From Mycobacterium sp. ITM-2016-00317 (GTDB lineage Bacteria; Actinomycetota; Actinomycetes; Mycobacteriales; Mycobacteriaceae): a DNA stretch of 64,000 bases. Position 1 is the stretch's first letter; every line of letters starts with the position of its first letter. The translations under genes and the position numbers were made by a program. The stretch spans positions 1,488,001-1,552,000 of the forward strand of contig NZ_CP134399.1 in NCBI RefSeq assembly GCF_002968295.1, written 5' to 3'. The notes beneath the pieces are model-generated. The model searched no databases and was not told the origin of the DNA. It saw nothing but the letters and a program-made list of their open reading frames with translations. This document shows positions 10,171 to 18,668 of the stretch, piece by piece.

Positions 10171-11709
10171 ATGCAGGCCAACTTCCACGCGACGACTCAT
10201 GCACCGAGTCGCCGCCCGACGATGCCGCGCATGACCGCGGCGGCGGTGCCGACCTTCGTCGACGTCCCGGCCGCGCCGCGGATCCTCGACAGCCTGCGCA
10301 ACGAATCCGGCTACCGCACGCTCACCGTCGTGCTGGACATCTGGGCGGCGATCTGGGCCGTCGCATTGGCGCTGTGGTGGACCAACGGCCCGGTCGCCGA
10401 ACGCGGAGTCGCGCTCTGGACCTGGGTTTTCGTCCCGATCCTGATCATCGTGCTGACCACCCGGTCGATGTACAAACGTAAACTCAGCCACCGCTTCATC
10501 GACGATTTCGAACCCGTCGAGACCTCGGTCGCGGTCTCGGCACTGGCCACTTTGGCGGTGCTGATCGCGGTGGTGCCCAAGCTCGCCGAGGATGTCGCGC
10601 CCGGTCAGTACGTGCGGCCGAGCGAGGTCGGCGTGAAGCTCTGGATCTGCGCCGCGGTGCTGGTGCCCGGGGTCCGGCTGCTGCGCTCACTGGCGCAGCG
10701 CTACCTGCGCCGCAAATTCAGGTTCGGCTCCACTGCCATCGTCGTCGGCAACGGCCCCGTCGCCCAGCAGCTGATCACCCGCATGCGGGAAACACCCGAC
10801 TACGGCCTGCGGCCCGTCGGCGTCATCGACGACACTCGCCCTTCCGACACCGACCTGCTCGACGTGCCCTACCTGGGCACCACCGACAACCTGGAAACCG
10901 CCGTCCGCGCAACCAAATCGGAAGACCTGATCATCGCCCCGTCGGCGCTGCCCGACGAACAACTGGCCGTGCTGGCCCAGCGCGCCCAGAACCTCGGCAT
11001 GCGGGTGCGGGTGGTCCCCCGCCTGATGGACGCGGTCGGAGTGAACGCGCGCGTCGAACACCTGGGCGGCGTCCCGCTGATGGTGCTCTACCGGGTGGAC
11101 CCCAAGGGCTGGCAGTTCACCGTCAAGCACGCCTTCGACCGCAGCGTCGCCGCGCTGGGACTGCTGCTGATCTCGCCACTGTTCCTCGCGCTCACCCTCG
11201 CCGTGCGGCTGAGCTCACCGGGACCGGTGTTCTTCGGGCAAGAACGCATCGGCCGCGACGGCAATGTATTCAGCTGCTTGAAGTTCCGCAGCATGCGCCT
11301 CGCCGACCCCACCGACACCGGCTTCGCACCCCAGCACGGTGCGGCGCCCGGCGGTGTCGAGGGCGACGATCGGCGCACCCGCATCGGAAAGTTCATGCGT
11401 AAGACCTCTCTCGACGAACTGCCGCAGCTGATCAACGTGCTGCGTGGCGACATGAGCCTGGTCGGGCCCCGACCCGAGCGCCCCGAGTTCGTCGACCTGT
11501 TCGCGATGCAGATCCGGCGCTACGGGCAACGCCACCGCGTCAAGGCCGGCATGACCGGCTGGTCGCAGGTGCACGGCCTGCGCGGCCAAACCTCCATCGC
11601 CGACCGCGCCGAGTTCGACAACTACTACATTGAGAACTGGTCGCTGATCCTCGACTTCAAGATCCTGATCCTGACCGTGCTGGCCGTGCTCCGCACGAGC
11701 GAGGACTGA
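10171..11709 (+). CDS. Second polyprenyl-phosphate sugar-1-phosphate transferase
   Basis: A 512-residue paralogue of the enzyme at 7737 with the same plan: N-terminal membrane helices (about 45-165), a Rossmann module (TAIVVGNGPVAQQLI, about 190), and a C-terminal sugar transferase domain (FFGQERIGRDGNVFSCLKFRSM, RKTSLDELPQLINVLRGDMSLVGPRPERPEF, KAGMTGWSQVHGLRG, YYIENWSL). It differs in the central region and in an insertion after LKFRSM, so it likely uses another sugar or acts on another glycan. The start, ATG 10171, follows a GGGGGAG site. Two initiating transferases this close suggest two polymers or two alternative first sugars. Confidence 0.87.
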   Translation: MQANFHATTHAPSRRPTMPRMTAAAVPTFVDVPAAPRILDSLRNESGYRTLTVVLDIWAAIWAVALALWWTNGPVAERGVALWTWVFVPILIIVLTTRSMYKRKLSHRFIDDFEPVETSVAVSALATLAVLIAVVPKLAEDVAPGQYVRPSEVGVKLWICAAVLVPGVRLLRSLAQRYLRRKFRFGSTAIVVGNGPVAQQLITRMRETPDYGLRPVGVIDDTRPSDTDLLDVPYLGTTDNLETAVRATKSEDLIIAPSALPDEQLAVLAQRAQNLGMRVRVVPRLMDAVGVNARVEHLGGVPLMVLYRVDPKGWQFTVKHAFDRSVAALGLLLISPLFLALTLAVRLSSPGPVFFGQERIGRDGNVFSCLKFRSMRLADPTDTGFAPQHGAAPGGVEGDDRRTRIGKFMRKTSLDELPQLINVLRGDMSLVGPRPERPEFVDLFAMQIRRYGQRHRVKAGMTGWSQVHGLRGQTSIADRAEFDNYYIENWSLILDFKILILTVLAVLRTSED

Positions 11710-11880
11710 AGCCCTGCCACTGGCAGCATTGGTATCCGGCGTAGCCGTACGACTGCATATGGCTGACCTTCTGGCGGTCGAACTGAACGGCAGCACGGGT
11801 TTCCGCGTTTATCGCGCTCGTATTCCTAAGTTGGGTTACCTTTGCTGAGGGGATGGTCGGCAGTTGGGGGTTCAGACGCG

Positions 11881-12528
11881 ATGAAGCCGGCTCACGTGGG
11901 CCTGATACCCGACGGCCTGCGCCGCTGGGCGCACGCCAACGGCACCTCGCTGACCGACGCCTACCGGCGCGGCGCGGACAAGGTCGTCGAGATCCTGCTC
12001 GCGCTGCAACGCAACGACGTGCAGACCGTCACGGTGTACAACCTCAGTCGCGCCAACCTGGCCCGACCCGGCCACGAACTCGACGCCGTCTACGCCGCGT
12101 CCGCACACTTCCTCTCCACGCTGATCCCCGAGCACTTCGACCCCGCCGACTGCGGCCTGCGCATCCACGGCGACCTGAGCCTGCTGCCCGACGAGATCGC
12201 CGCGACCGCCCGCGCGGCCCAGACCGCGATGGCGGGCGACGGCTTCCGGATCAACGTCCTACTGGCCTACGACGCCGCCGACGAACTGCGCGCGGCCCAT
12301 CAACGGGCCCTGCGCGAGGGCTGCGACATCACCGCGGCATTCGAGATCAGCGACATCGACCTGGTCCTGCGCACCACCGCCGAACCGCTGCTGAGCGGAT
12401 TCCCGCCGCTGCAGAGCCAGTACGCCCAGCTGATGTTCCTCGACACCCCGCTCAACGAGCTCACCGCCGCGCACATCGACGACCTCGTCGAGCAGTACCG
12501 GGCTTTCCCGCAGCGGCGGGGCAAGTAG
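11881..12528 (+). CDS. Degenerate cis-prenyltransferase (undecaprenyl diphosphate synthase family)
   Basis: A 215-residue member of the family that makes polyprenyl diphosphates. The fold signatures are present but altered. Region I, normally HxxMDGNxRW, reads VGLIPDGLRRWA: Asp11 is kept but the His, Met and Asn are gone. GDLSLLPDEI matches the GDxxxLP block. The usual GYGGR-E segment reads AYDAADEL. Region V reads RTTAEPLLSGF and QSQYAQLMF, where the magnesium-binding Glu of E. coli UppS (Glu213) is a Gln (Gln183). It may be inactive and serve as a lipid-carrier sensor or partner subunit, or have changed specificity. GGGGG precedes ATG 11881 by ten bases. Six bases separate it from the next gene. 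Confidence 0.75.
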   Translation: MKPAHVGLIPDGLRRWAHANGTSLTDAYRRGADKVVEILLALQRNDVQTVTVYNLSRANLARPGHELDAVYAASAHFLSTLIPEHFDPADCGLRIHGDLSLLPDEIAATARAAQTAMAGDGFRINVLLAYDAADELRAAHQRALREGCDITAAFEISDIDLVLRTTAEPLLSGFPPLQSQYAQLMFLDTPLNELTAAHIDDLVEQYRAFPQRRGK

Positions 12529-12534
12529 CCCGCT

Positions 12535-13932
12535 GTGACGACACGCAAACCATTGATCATCGGCGCCGGCCCCGCCGGACTCACCGCCGCGCTGGAACTC
12601 GTGAGCAGGGGAGTGACCCCCCGACTCTACGAAGCATCGGCCCACGTCGGCGGTCTGGCCCGCACTCCCACCGACGGCGACTGGCGCATCGACCCCGGCG
12701 GGCACCGGTTCTTCACCAGAAGCGAAGAAGTTCTCGACATCTGGAAATCGCTGCTGGCCCACGACGAGTGGCACGCGGTCAGCCGCCGCTCGGCGATGCT
12801 GGTCGGCGGACACTACGTGCGATACCCGCTACTGGGCAGAGACCTGTTGAGCCAGATGGGGGTTCGGCGCGGGATGCGCGGTCTGGGCAGCCTGATGTGG
12901 GCGCGCGCCCGCCGCGGCGTGCGGCTCGTCGAGCCGGTGTCGGAGAACTTCCGGCAGTGGGGCGTGGGGGAGTTCGGGCGGCACTGGTACGAGACGTTCT
13001 TCGACGGCTACGTCCGCAAGACCTGGCTGACCGAACCCGAAGAGCTGACCAGCGACTGGGCCAACCAGCGCATCAAGCCGATCGGCTGGCGCCGCCAGCA
13101 CGACTCGGATACGGCCGCGCAGGACGTGTTTCGCTACCCGCGCCGCGGTCCCGGCCAGCTCTGGGAAGCCGCCGCGACCGCGCTGACCGACCACGGCGTC
13201 GTCGCCGCGCTGAACACCCCGGTGACCGCGCTGCGCCGCATCGGCGACACCTGGGCCGTCGAGTTGGCCGGCGGCGGCACCGTCACCGGCGACGCCGTGT
13301 TCTCCAGCATGCCGCTGCGTCAGCTGGTCGACGCGCTGGAACCCGCACCGCCCAAGCACATCCGCGCTTTCGCCGATGCGCTGCGGCACCGCTCGCTGAT
13401 CACCGTCGCCGTCGCGCTGGGCCGGCCCCATGACATCCCGTTCAACTGGGTTTACACGCCGGGCAAGCACTTTCACGCCGGCCGCATCCAGAACTACCGC
13501 CGATGGTCAGAGGACCTCGCCCCGGCCGACTTCGACGGCACCTTCCTGGGCTTCGAGTACTTCATCGCGCCCGACGGCGAACTGTGGCACGCCACCGACG
13601 AACACCTCACCGACCTGGTCACCCAGGATCTGCGCGCGCTCGGACTCGGCGACACCGCGATCGAGCGGGTGATGATTGTGCGCTCCCAGTACGCCTACCC
13701 GATCTACGACCCGGCCCGGGACCGCAGCGTCATCCGGATCCGGGACTACCTACGGCAGCAGCACCCGTCGCTGTATCCCATGGGCCGCAACGGGATGCAC
13801 CACTACGACAACCAGGACCACGCCATGCTCAGCGCGCTGCGCAGCGTCGGCAGGTACTTCGGGGAGAACGTCGACCCCTGGCTGGTCAACACCGACCTCG
13901 GCTACCACGAGCGAGGGTTGCTGCAGAAGTAG
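12535..13932 (+). CDS. FAD-dependent oxidoreductase, UDP-galactopyranose mutase / amine-oxidase-like
   Basis: A 465-residue flavoprotein. The N-terminal dinucleotide motif (IIGAGPAGLTAALEL, then YEASAHVGGLARTP) and IDPGGHRFF are typical of UDP-galactopyranose mutase and protoporphyrinogen-oxidase-like proteins. The C-terminal YPMGRNGMHHYDNQDHAM segment fits the FAD-closing part. In glycan loci such proteins alter nucleotide sugars or lipid-linked intermediates; the actual reaction is not evident. Start is GTG 12535, six bases after the cis-prenyltransferase-like gene, so the pair forms an operon and probably acts together. Confidence 0.75.
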   Translation: MTTRKPLIIGAGPAGLTAALELVSRGVTPRLYEASAHVGGLARTPTDGDWRIDPGGHRFFTRSEEVLDIWKSLLAHDEWHAVSRRSAMLVGGHYVRYPLLGRDLLSQMGVRRGMRGLGSLMWARARRGVRLVEPVSENFRQWGVGEFGRHWYETFFDGYVRKTWLTEPEELTSDWANQRIKPIGWRRQHDSDTAAQDVFRYPRRGPGQLWEAAATALTDHGVVAALNTPVTALRRIGDTWAVELAGGGTVTGDAVFSSMPLRQLVDALEPAPPKHIRAFADALRHRSLITVAVALGRPHDIPFNWVYTPGKHFHAGRIQNYRRWSEDLAPADFDGTFLGFEYFIAPDGELWHATDEHLTDLVTQDLRALGLGDTAIERVMIVRSQYAYPIYDPARDRSVIRIRDYLRQQHPSLYPMGRNGMHHYDNQDHAMLSALRSVGRYFGENVDPWLVNTDLGYHERGLLQK

Positions 13933-13936
13933 CGCC

Positions 13937-14068
13937 TCAGCGCCGGAACAGTGCCGCCAGCCAGCGGCCGATCGCAGGCCGGAAACGCGGGCAGTCACAC
14001 ATTCCGCAGTCCGATCCGGCCCGGAAGTGCTCGTGAGCGGCACGCTCATGACCGCACCTGCAATCCAC
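13937..14068 (-). CDS. Possible small Cys-rich protein (43 residues)
   Basis: A short minus-strand frame from GTG 14068 to TGA 13937 encodes a basic peptide with a CxxCxC cluster (DCGMCDCPRFRP, residues 20-31) and a C-terminal RWLAALFRR tail. From the twelfth codon on, third positions are mostly G or C, as in real genes here. It is convergent with the flavoprotein gene, five bases away. There is no good ribosome site at the GTG, so a later start is possible. Function unknown; the Cys pattern could bind zinc or an iron-sulfur centre. The rest of the gap up to 14156 shows nothing else. Confidence 0.4.
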   Translation of the reverse strand: MDCRCGHERAAHEHFRAGSDCGMCDCPRFRPAIGRWLAALFRR

Positions 14069-14156
14069 GAAGAAGAATTTACGCTGCGGTCGGCCGAACG
14101 TGGCGACGCCTCGCGAACGTGCAGCCGACTTTGCCGAACCCCAGTACAGTGCTGCC

Positions 14157-14675
14157 GTGGGTTACCCCGAGAACGTGCTGGCCAGAGACGAACACGTCGT
14201 GCTGCACCGCCACCCGCACTGGGGGCGGCTGATCCTCCCGGCCCTGGTCCTGATCCTCGCGTCGGCCGCCGCGGCGTTCCTGGCCGGCTACGTCAACACA
14301 CTGAACTGGGAACAGACCGCCAAGAACATCGTGTTCGGCGTCATCGCCGCGATCTGGCTGATCCTGGTCGGCTGGCTGACCATCTGGCCGTTCCTGAACT
14401 GGTGGACCACCCACTTCGTCATCACCGACCGCCGCGTGATGTACCGCCACGGCCTGATCACCCGCTCGGGCATCGACATCCCGCTGGCGCGGATCAACAG
14501 CGTCGAGTTCCGGCACGGACTCGTCGACCGCATCCTGCGCACCGGCACGCTGATCATCGAATCCGCCGCGCAGGACCCGCTGGAATTCCAGGACATCCCG
14601 CGCGTCGAGCGCGTCCACTCGCTGCTCTACCACGAGGTGTTCGACACCCTCGGCACCGAAGAGGCGCCCAGCTGA
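14157..14675 (+). CDS. PH-domain (bPH2) membrane protein, Rv3278c-like
   Basis: A 172-residue membrane protein with two hydrophobic segments (about residues 25-45 and 60-85) followed by a bacterial PH (YdbS/DUF304-type) domain: FVITDRRVMYRHGLITRSGIDIPLARINSVEF, then RILRTGTLIIESAAQDPLEFQDIPRVERV. The start at GTG 14157 gives MGYPENVLARDEH, which matches the size and N-terminus I recall for M. tuberculosis Rv3278c; an ATG at 14100 would add 19 unlikely residues. Function is unknown. It marks the start of the region syntenic with M. tuberculosis. Confidence 0.8.
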   Translation: MGYPENVLARDEHVVLHRHPHWGRLILPALVLILASAAAAFLAGYVNTLNWEQTAKNIVFGVIAAIWLILVGWLTIWPFLNWWTTHFVITDRRVMYRHGLITRSGIDIPLARINSVEFRHGLVDRILRTGTLIIESAAQDPLEFQDIPRVERVHSLLYHEVFDTLGTEEAPS

Positions 14676-14736
14676 ATCTGCGCCCGTCCGCGGGCTCACC
14701 TAGCCTGGACGAGGTGTTCTCGGGTCGGGGGAGTGG

Positions 14737-15300
14737 ATGATCCGGCGCCGCCACCTCCTGATTCCGGTGTGGGTGGCAGCGCTGGTGGGGGTGCTGGCCT
14801 TCAACGGCGCCAGCGGCACGTTCCTGTTCGCCCACTCCAAGGTCGACCCGCTGGACCGCGCCGACGCGATCGTCGTGCTCGGCGGCGAGCACGACGGCCG
14901 GGAGAACTACGGCCTGGAACTCGCCGAGCAGGGCTACGCCCCGACGGTGCTGCTGTCCAACCCGTACCGCTCCACCGACAAGGTGATGAAGAAGGCCTGC
15001 CGGCCACGCACCGACATCGAGGTGATGTGCCGGGCGCCGCTGCCGTCGACCACCCGCGGGGAGGCGATGATGACCCGCGAACTGGCCGAGCTGCACGGCT
15101 GGCAGAAGATCATCGTGATCAGCTGGCGCTACCACCTGCCGCGCGCCCGCCGCATCTTCGACCAGTGTCTCGCGGCGTCGCCGCGCGAGGTGATCATGCG
15201 CGACGTGCCGCGCGACTACCCGTTCTCGGTGGCGCAGTGGCAGTACACCTACCTCTACCAGTACGGGGGATGGGTGAAAGCCGAGCTGATCAGCTGCTAG
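14737..15300 (+). CDS. YdcF/ElyC-type DUF218 membrane-anchored protein
   Basis: A 187-residue protein with one N-terminal membrane segment (about 6-28) and a DUF218 domain: ADAIVVLGGEHDGRENYGLELAEQG, TTRGEAMMTRELAELHGWQKIIVISWRYHLPRARRIF. E. coli relatives (ElyC, SanA) affect envelope integrity and undecaprenyl-phosphate use. ATG 14737 follows GGGGGAG. The gene lies 61 bases after the PH-domain gene and its last four bases overlap the convergent fluC gene. It would act at the outer face of the membrane. Confidence 0.75.
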   Translation: MIRRRHLLIPVWVAALVGVLAFNGASGTFLFAHSKVDPLDRADAIVVLGGEHDGRENYGLELAEQGYAPTVLLSNPYRSTDKVMKKACRPRTDIEVMCRAPLPSTTRGEAMMTRELAELHGWQKIIVISWRYHLPRARRIFDQCLAASPREVIMRDVPRDYPFSVAQWQYTYLYQYGGWVKAELISC

Positions 15301-15653
15301 CGCAGTTTCAGGTACAGCGTGGTGCCCGCCCGCAGCGCCAGATAGCCGGCCAGCGCGAACGTCGCCCCGACCGCGCAGTGCACCGCCAACCGGCGGGTGA
15401 CCCGCCACACCGAGGGCAGCACCGCATCCCCGCCCAGCCACATCGGCCGGGCCATGCTCACCGCGATCATGCTCGCCGCCGTGCCGAGCACCCCGAACCC
15501 GACCAGCGCGGTCAGCGTCTCGGGGCGCGGCTGTGCGCCGAACGCCCCCAGCAACGCACACACCACCGCGGTCCCGGCCAGCGGCTTACGCGCGAACAGC
15601 AGACCCAGCGCGGTACCCGCGGCGCCGCCCAGCGTCACCAGAACCCACGTCAC
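15297..15653 (-). CDS. crcB: Fluoride channel subunit FluC/CrcB (second, divergent subunit)
   Basis: A 118-residue four-helix membrane protein of the CrcB/FluC family, which lets toxic fluoride leave the cell. It starts at GTG 15653 in a four-base overlap with the stop of the first subunit. The family motif GGxxGAxxRY is poorly kept here (GGAAGTALGLLF), unlike in its partner. Many actinobacteria carry such tandem pairs, where two unequal subunits form an antiparallel heterodimer. The assignment rests on size, helix pattern and its tight pairing with the next gene. Confidence 0.75.
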   Translation of the reverse strand: MTWVLVTLGGAAGTALGLLFARKPLAGTAVVCALLGAFGAQPRPETLTALVGFGVLGTAASMIAVSMARPMWLGGDAVLPSVWRVTRRLAVHCAVGATFALAGYLALRAGTTLYLKLR

Positions 15654-16018
15654 CGCGTCACCGCCCGGGCGGTCAGCAGACCCAGCGCGAGGCCGCCGAT
15701 CGCCGCGGCCGGCGTCAGCGTCAGGAACGCGATCGACAACACCGGCGGCTGACTGACCGTCAGCACCGCCCAGGCGCTCAGACTGGCCGCGCCGGCGCAC
15801 ACCCCCAGCACGAAACCCGGAAGCGCCGACGTCGCGGCCCTGGTCATCAGAAAGCCGGCGATGGCGAACGCCAGCGCGACCGTCACCGTCGTCGAGATCA
15901 GCATCTGCGGAGGCTCGGGCCACGCCTGGGCAGCGGCGTACCTGATCAGCGCGCCCACCGCACCGCCGGCGACAACGGCCCACAGGTGCGGTTGCGAGCT
16001 ACGGTGTCGACCCGGCAC
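15650..16018 (-). CDS. crcB: Fluoride channel subunit FluC/CrcB (first subunit)
   Basis: A 122-residue, four-helix CrcB/FluC protein with the family motif intact (GGAVGALIRYAAAQ, about residues 18-31). It starts at GTG 16018 and its stop overlaps the start of the second subunit by four bases, so translation is coupled. The pair would export fluoride passively through a dimeric pore. No fluoride riboswitch is evident upstream (16019-16055 is only 37 bases, next to the gtrA stop). Confidence 0.85.
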   Translation of the reverse strand: MPGRHRSSQPHLWAVVAGGAVGALIRYAAAQAWPEPPQMLISTTVTVALAFAIAGFLMTRAATSALPGFVLGVCAGAASLSAWAVLTVSQPPVLSIAFLTLTPAAAIGGLALGLLTARAVTR

Positions 16019-16055
16019 GCGTCAACGCTATGTCTGGACCGTCGCCACAGCTCGG

Positions 16056-16742
16056 CTACGAGGTCCGCGACACCTTCGAGTCGTCGGAATCGTCCTCACG
16101 CTGCATCCAGCGCCGGCGGCTGGGCCGCATCGGCGTGACATTGCCCGAGCTGTCGGAGTCGGTGCCGTCGGGATGGCGCAGCTCGTACTCGTCCTCCAGC
16201 GCCTCGGCGATACCGCCGCCGGTGAGCGTGGATTCCAGCGCCTTCTCCGGGTTGCGCGCGAACTCGTCGGGAAACACGAAGCGGCGGAACGCCCAGAACC
16301 GGAACGCCATCTGCAACAGGTTGCCGATGATGTAGGCCGAGACGAAGTCGGCGATGTTCTCGGTCATCAGCGACACCATCGGCGCACGCAGCATGAACAC
16401 GTAACTGGACACCCACAGCGGCGCCATGCTCAACAGCACGCCCACCCCGCTGACCCCGAAGAACAACAGCGCCTCGTGATGGCGCTCACGTCCGCCCCGG
16501 TCGCGGAAGCTCCATTCGCGGTTGAGGATGTAGGACGCGATCACCGCGACGATGCCGGCGATGATCTTCGCCGTGACCGGCTTCGGCTCCAGAATCGTCA
16601 GCTTGAGCGTGAAGAAAATCGCGGAGTCGATCACGAAGGTGGTCGCACCGACGATGGCAAATTTGATCAGCTCGTGGTGCCGTTCGGCGTAAGGACGGAT
16701 CGGCCGCGGCAGGCGGCGGATTGTCGCATCGGCAAAGGACAC
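16056..16742 (-). CDS. GtrA-family membrane protein (Rv3277-like)
   Basis: A 228-residue protein with four membrane helices (residues about 25-160) of the GtrA type (LIKFAIVGATTFVIDSAIFF, AGIVAVIASYILNREWSFRD, IGNLLQMAFRFWAFRRFVF) and a long acidic-basic cytoplasmic tail (GTDSDSSGNVTPMRPSRRR). GtrA proteins are thought to carry lipid-linked sugars across the membrane. Start is GTG 16742. It is divergent from purK with 94 bases between, as in M. tuberculosis, where the equivalent pair is Rv3277 and purK. Confidence 0.85.
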   Translation of the reverse strand: MSFADATIRRLPRPIRPYAERHHELIKFAIVGATTFVIDSAIFFTLKLTILEPKPVTAKIIAGIVAVIASYILNREWSFRDRGGRERHHEALLFFGVSGVGVLLSMAPLWVSSYVFMLRAPMVSLMTENIADFVSAYIIGNLLQMAFRFWAFRRFVFPDEFARNPEKALESTLTGGGIAEALEDEYELRHPDGTDSDSSGNVTPMRPSRRRWMQREDDSDDSKVSRTS

Positions 16743-16836
16743 AAAGAGTCAGTTTACGTAAGCCGCTGCCGAGATGCCGCATCGCCACGTAACCGCAGGT
16801 CAATCCTGTGGCGTCGGCCATGACAACATATAGGCC

Positions 16837-18033
16837 GTGTCACGAACTCATGCTTCACCGCCCGTCGTAGCAATGATCGGAGGCGGTCAGCTCGCCCGGA
16901 TGACCGCTCAGGCCGCAATCGCCCTCGGTCAGACTCTGCGCGTGCTGGCCGTTCGCAGCGACGAATCCGCAGCCCAGGTCACCCCCGACGTCGTTCTCGG
17001 GTCCCACACCGACCTGGCTGCGCTGCAGCGCGTGGCCGCCGGCGCGACGGCGTTCACCTTCGATCATGAGCACGTGCCGACCGAGTTGCTGGATCAGCTG
17101 GTGGCCGAAGGCGTCAACGTCCTGCCGCCGCCGTCGGCACTGGTGCACGCACAGGACAAGCTGCTGATGCGGCATCGGCTGTCGGAGCTCGGGGCCCCGG
17201 TGCCCCGCTTCTCCGCGGTGTCCACCGTTGATGACGCCGTGGCGTTCTGCGCCGAGATCGGCGGGCCCGTCGTCATCAAGACCGTGCGCGGCGGCTACGA
17301 CGGCCGCGGCGTGGTGATGGCCTCCTCGGTGGACGAGGTCCGCGCGGTCGTCTCGCGGTATCTGGACGACGGGGTGCCGGTGATGATCGAGGAACGGGTG
17401 AACATGCGCCGCGAGCTCGCCGCGCTGGTCGCCCGCTCACCGTTCGGGCAGGGCGCGGCCTGGCCGGTGGTCGAGACCGTGCAGCGCGACGGCATCTGCG
17501 TCACCGTGCTGGCCCCGGCGCCCGGCCTGTCCGAGGAGCTGGGCACCGCCGCTTCGGAAATGGCGCTGTCGATCGCCTCGTCGCTGGGCGTGGTCGGGGT
17601 GCTGGCCGTCGAACTGTTCGAGACCGCCGACGGCGGCCTGATGGTCAACGAACTCGCGATGCGCCCGCACAACTCCGGGCACTGGACCATGGACGGCGCG
17701 CGCACCTCGCAGTTCGAACAGCATCTGCGTGCGGTGCTCGACTATCCGCTCGGCGACACCGCCGCGCTGGCCCCGACCGTGATGGGCAACGTGCTCGGAG
17801 CGCCCGAGACGCCGGCGATGTCGATGGACGAGCGGGTGCATCACCTGTTTGCCCGGATGCCCGACGCCAAAGTGCACCTGTACGGCAAGGAGGAGCGGCC
17901 CGGCCGCAAGATCGGGCACGTCAACATCGTCGGCGGGACCGAGCCGGTGGAGTCCCTGCGGGAGCGCGCCGAGCGGGCGGCACACTGGTTGTCGCACGCA
18001 GTCTGGACCGACGGATGGGATCCGCACGCATGA
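16837..18033 (+). CDS. purK: N5-carboxyaminoimidazole ribonucleotide synthase
   Basis: ATP-grasp enzyme of purine synthesis that carboxylates aminoimidazole ribonucleotide with bicarbonate and ATP. Of 398 residues, the N-terminal [18 protein letters not shown], the ATP-binding [20 protein letters not shown] and the substrate segment [30 protein letters not shown] are diagnostic. Start is GTG 16837. Its TGA overlaps the purE ATG in ATGA, so the two are co-translated and their products act in sequence. Confidence 0.95.
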   Translation: MSRTHASPPVVAMIGGGQLARMTAQAAIALGQTLRVLAVRSDESAAQVTPDVVLGSHTDLAALQRVAAGATAFTFDHEHVPTELLDQLVAEGVNVLPPPSALVHAQDKLLMRHRLSELGAPVPRFSAVSTVDDAVAFCAEIGGPVVIKTVRGGYDGRGVVMASSVDEVRAVVSRYLDDGVPVMIEERVNMRRELAALVARSPFGQGAAWPVVETVQRDGICVTVLAPAPGLSEELGTAASEMALSIASSLGVVGVLAVELFETADGGLMVNELAMRPHNSGHWTMDGARTSQFEQHLRAVLDYPLGDTAALAPTVMGNVLGAPETPAMSMDERVHHLFARMPDAKVHLYGKEERPGRKIGHVNIVGGTEPVESLRERAERAAHWLSHAVWTDGWDPHA

Positions 18034-18536
18034 GTTCTCCACGGGTGGGCCTGATCATGGGTAGCGACAGCGACTGGCCGGTGATGTCGGAGGCCGCCAC
18101 CGCGCTGGCCGAGTTCGAGGTCCCGTTCGAGGTCGGGGTGATCTCGGCGCACCGGACGCCGGCCCGCATGCTGTCGTATGCCGCTGACGCCGCGGGCCGG
18201 GGGCTCCAGGTGATCATCGCCGGGGCCGGCGGCGCGGCACACCTGCCGGGGATGGTCGCGTCGGCGACCCCGCTGCCGGTGATCGGGGTGCCGGTGCCGT
18301 TGGCGCGGCTGGACGGGATGGACTCGCTGCTGTCGATCGTGCAGATGCCGGCCGGGGTGCCGGTGGCGACCGTGTCGATCGGCGGTGCGCGCAATGCCGG
18401 GCTGCTGGCAGTGCGGATCCTCGGGGCGTCCGATGTTGCTCTGCGGGAACGGATGTCGGCGTTCCAGGCCTCGTTGGAGGAGATGGTGTTGCAGAAGGAT
18501 GCTGCGCTGCGGGAGAAGCTGCTGGGTTCGGACTAG
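18030..18536 (+). CDS. purE: N5-carboxyaminoimidazole ribonucleotide mutase
   Basis: Moves the carboxyl group from N5-CAIR to C4, the step after PurK. The 168-residue protein has the class I PurE motifs [24 protein letters not shown] (catalytic His) and [19 protein letters not shown] 18030 overlaps the purK stop by four bases; an in-frame ATG at 18015 is less likely because [16 protein letters not shown] is the normal start. Confidence 0.95.
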   Translation: MSSPRVGLIMGSDSDWPVMSEAATALAEFEVPFEVGVISAHRTPARMLSYAADAAGRGLQVIIAGAGGAAHLPGMVASATPLPVIGVPVPLARLDGMDSLLSIVQMPAGVPVATVSIGGARNAGLLAVRILGASDVALRERMSAFQASLEEMVLQKDAALREKLLGSD

Positions 18537-18668
18537 CGTTTACGCGCTGGCGGCGAGATTGCGCTGAGGGTCGTGGCTTTTCGCGCCTGGTGTTGAATGC
18601 CGGTCCCTCGGGGTGCCTGCTCTGTTACGTTGCGCTGGAGCGCTCAGCTCGCAACGGGTGGGGGCACC

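Noticed and set aside
9253..16762. Shared TGCGTAA/TACGTAA motif upstream of several glycan genes (9253, 10114, 16756)
   Set aside because: Only six or seven bases match and distances to the starts vary, so chance is likely.
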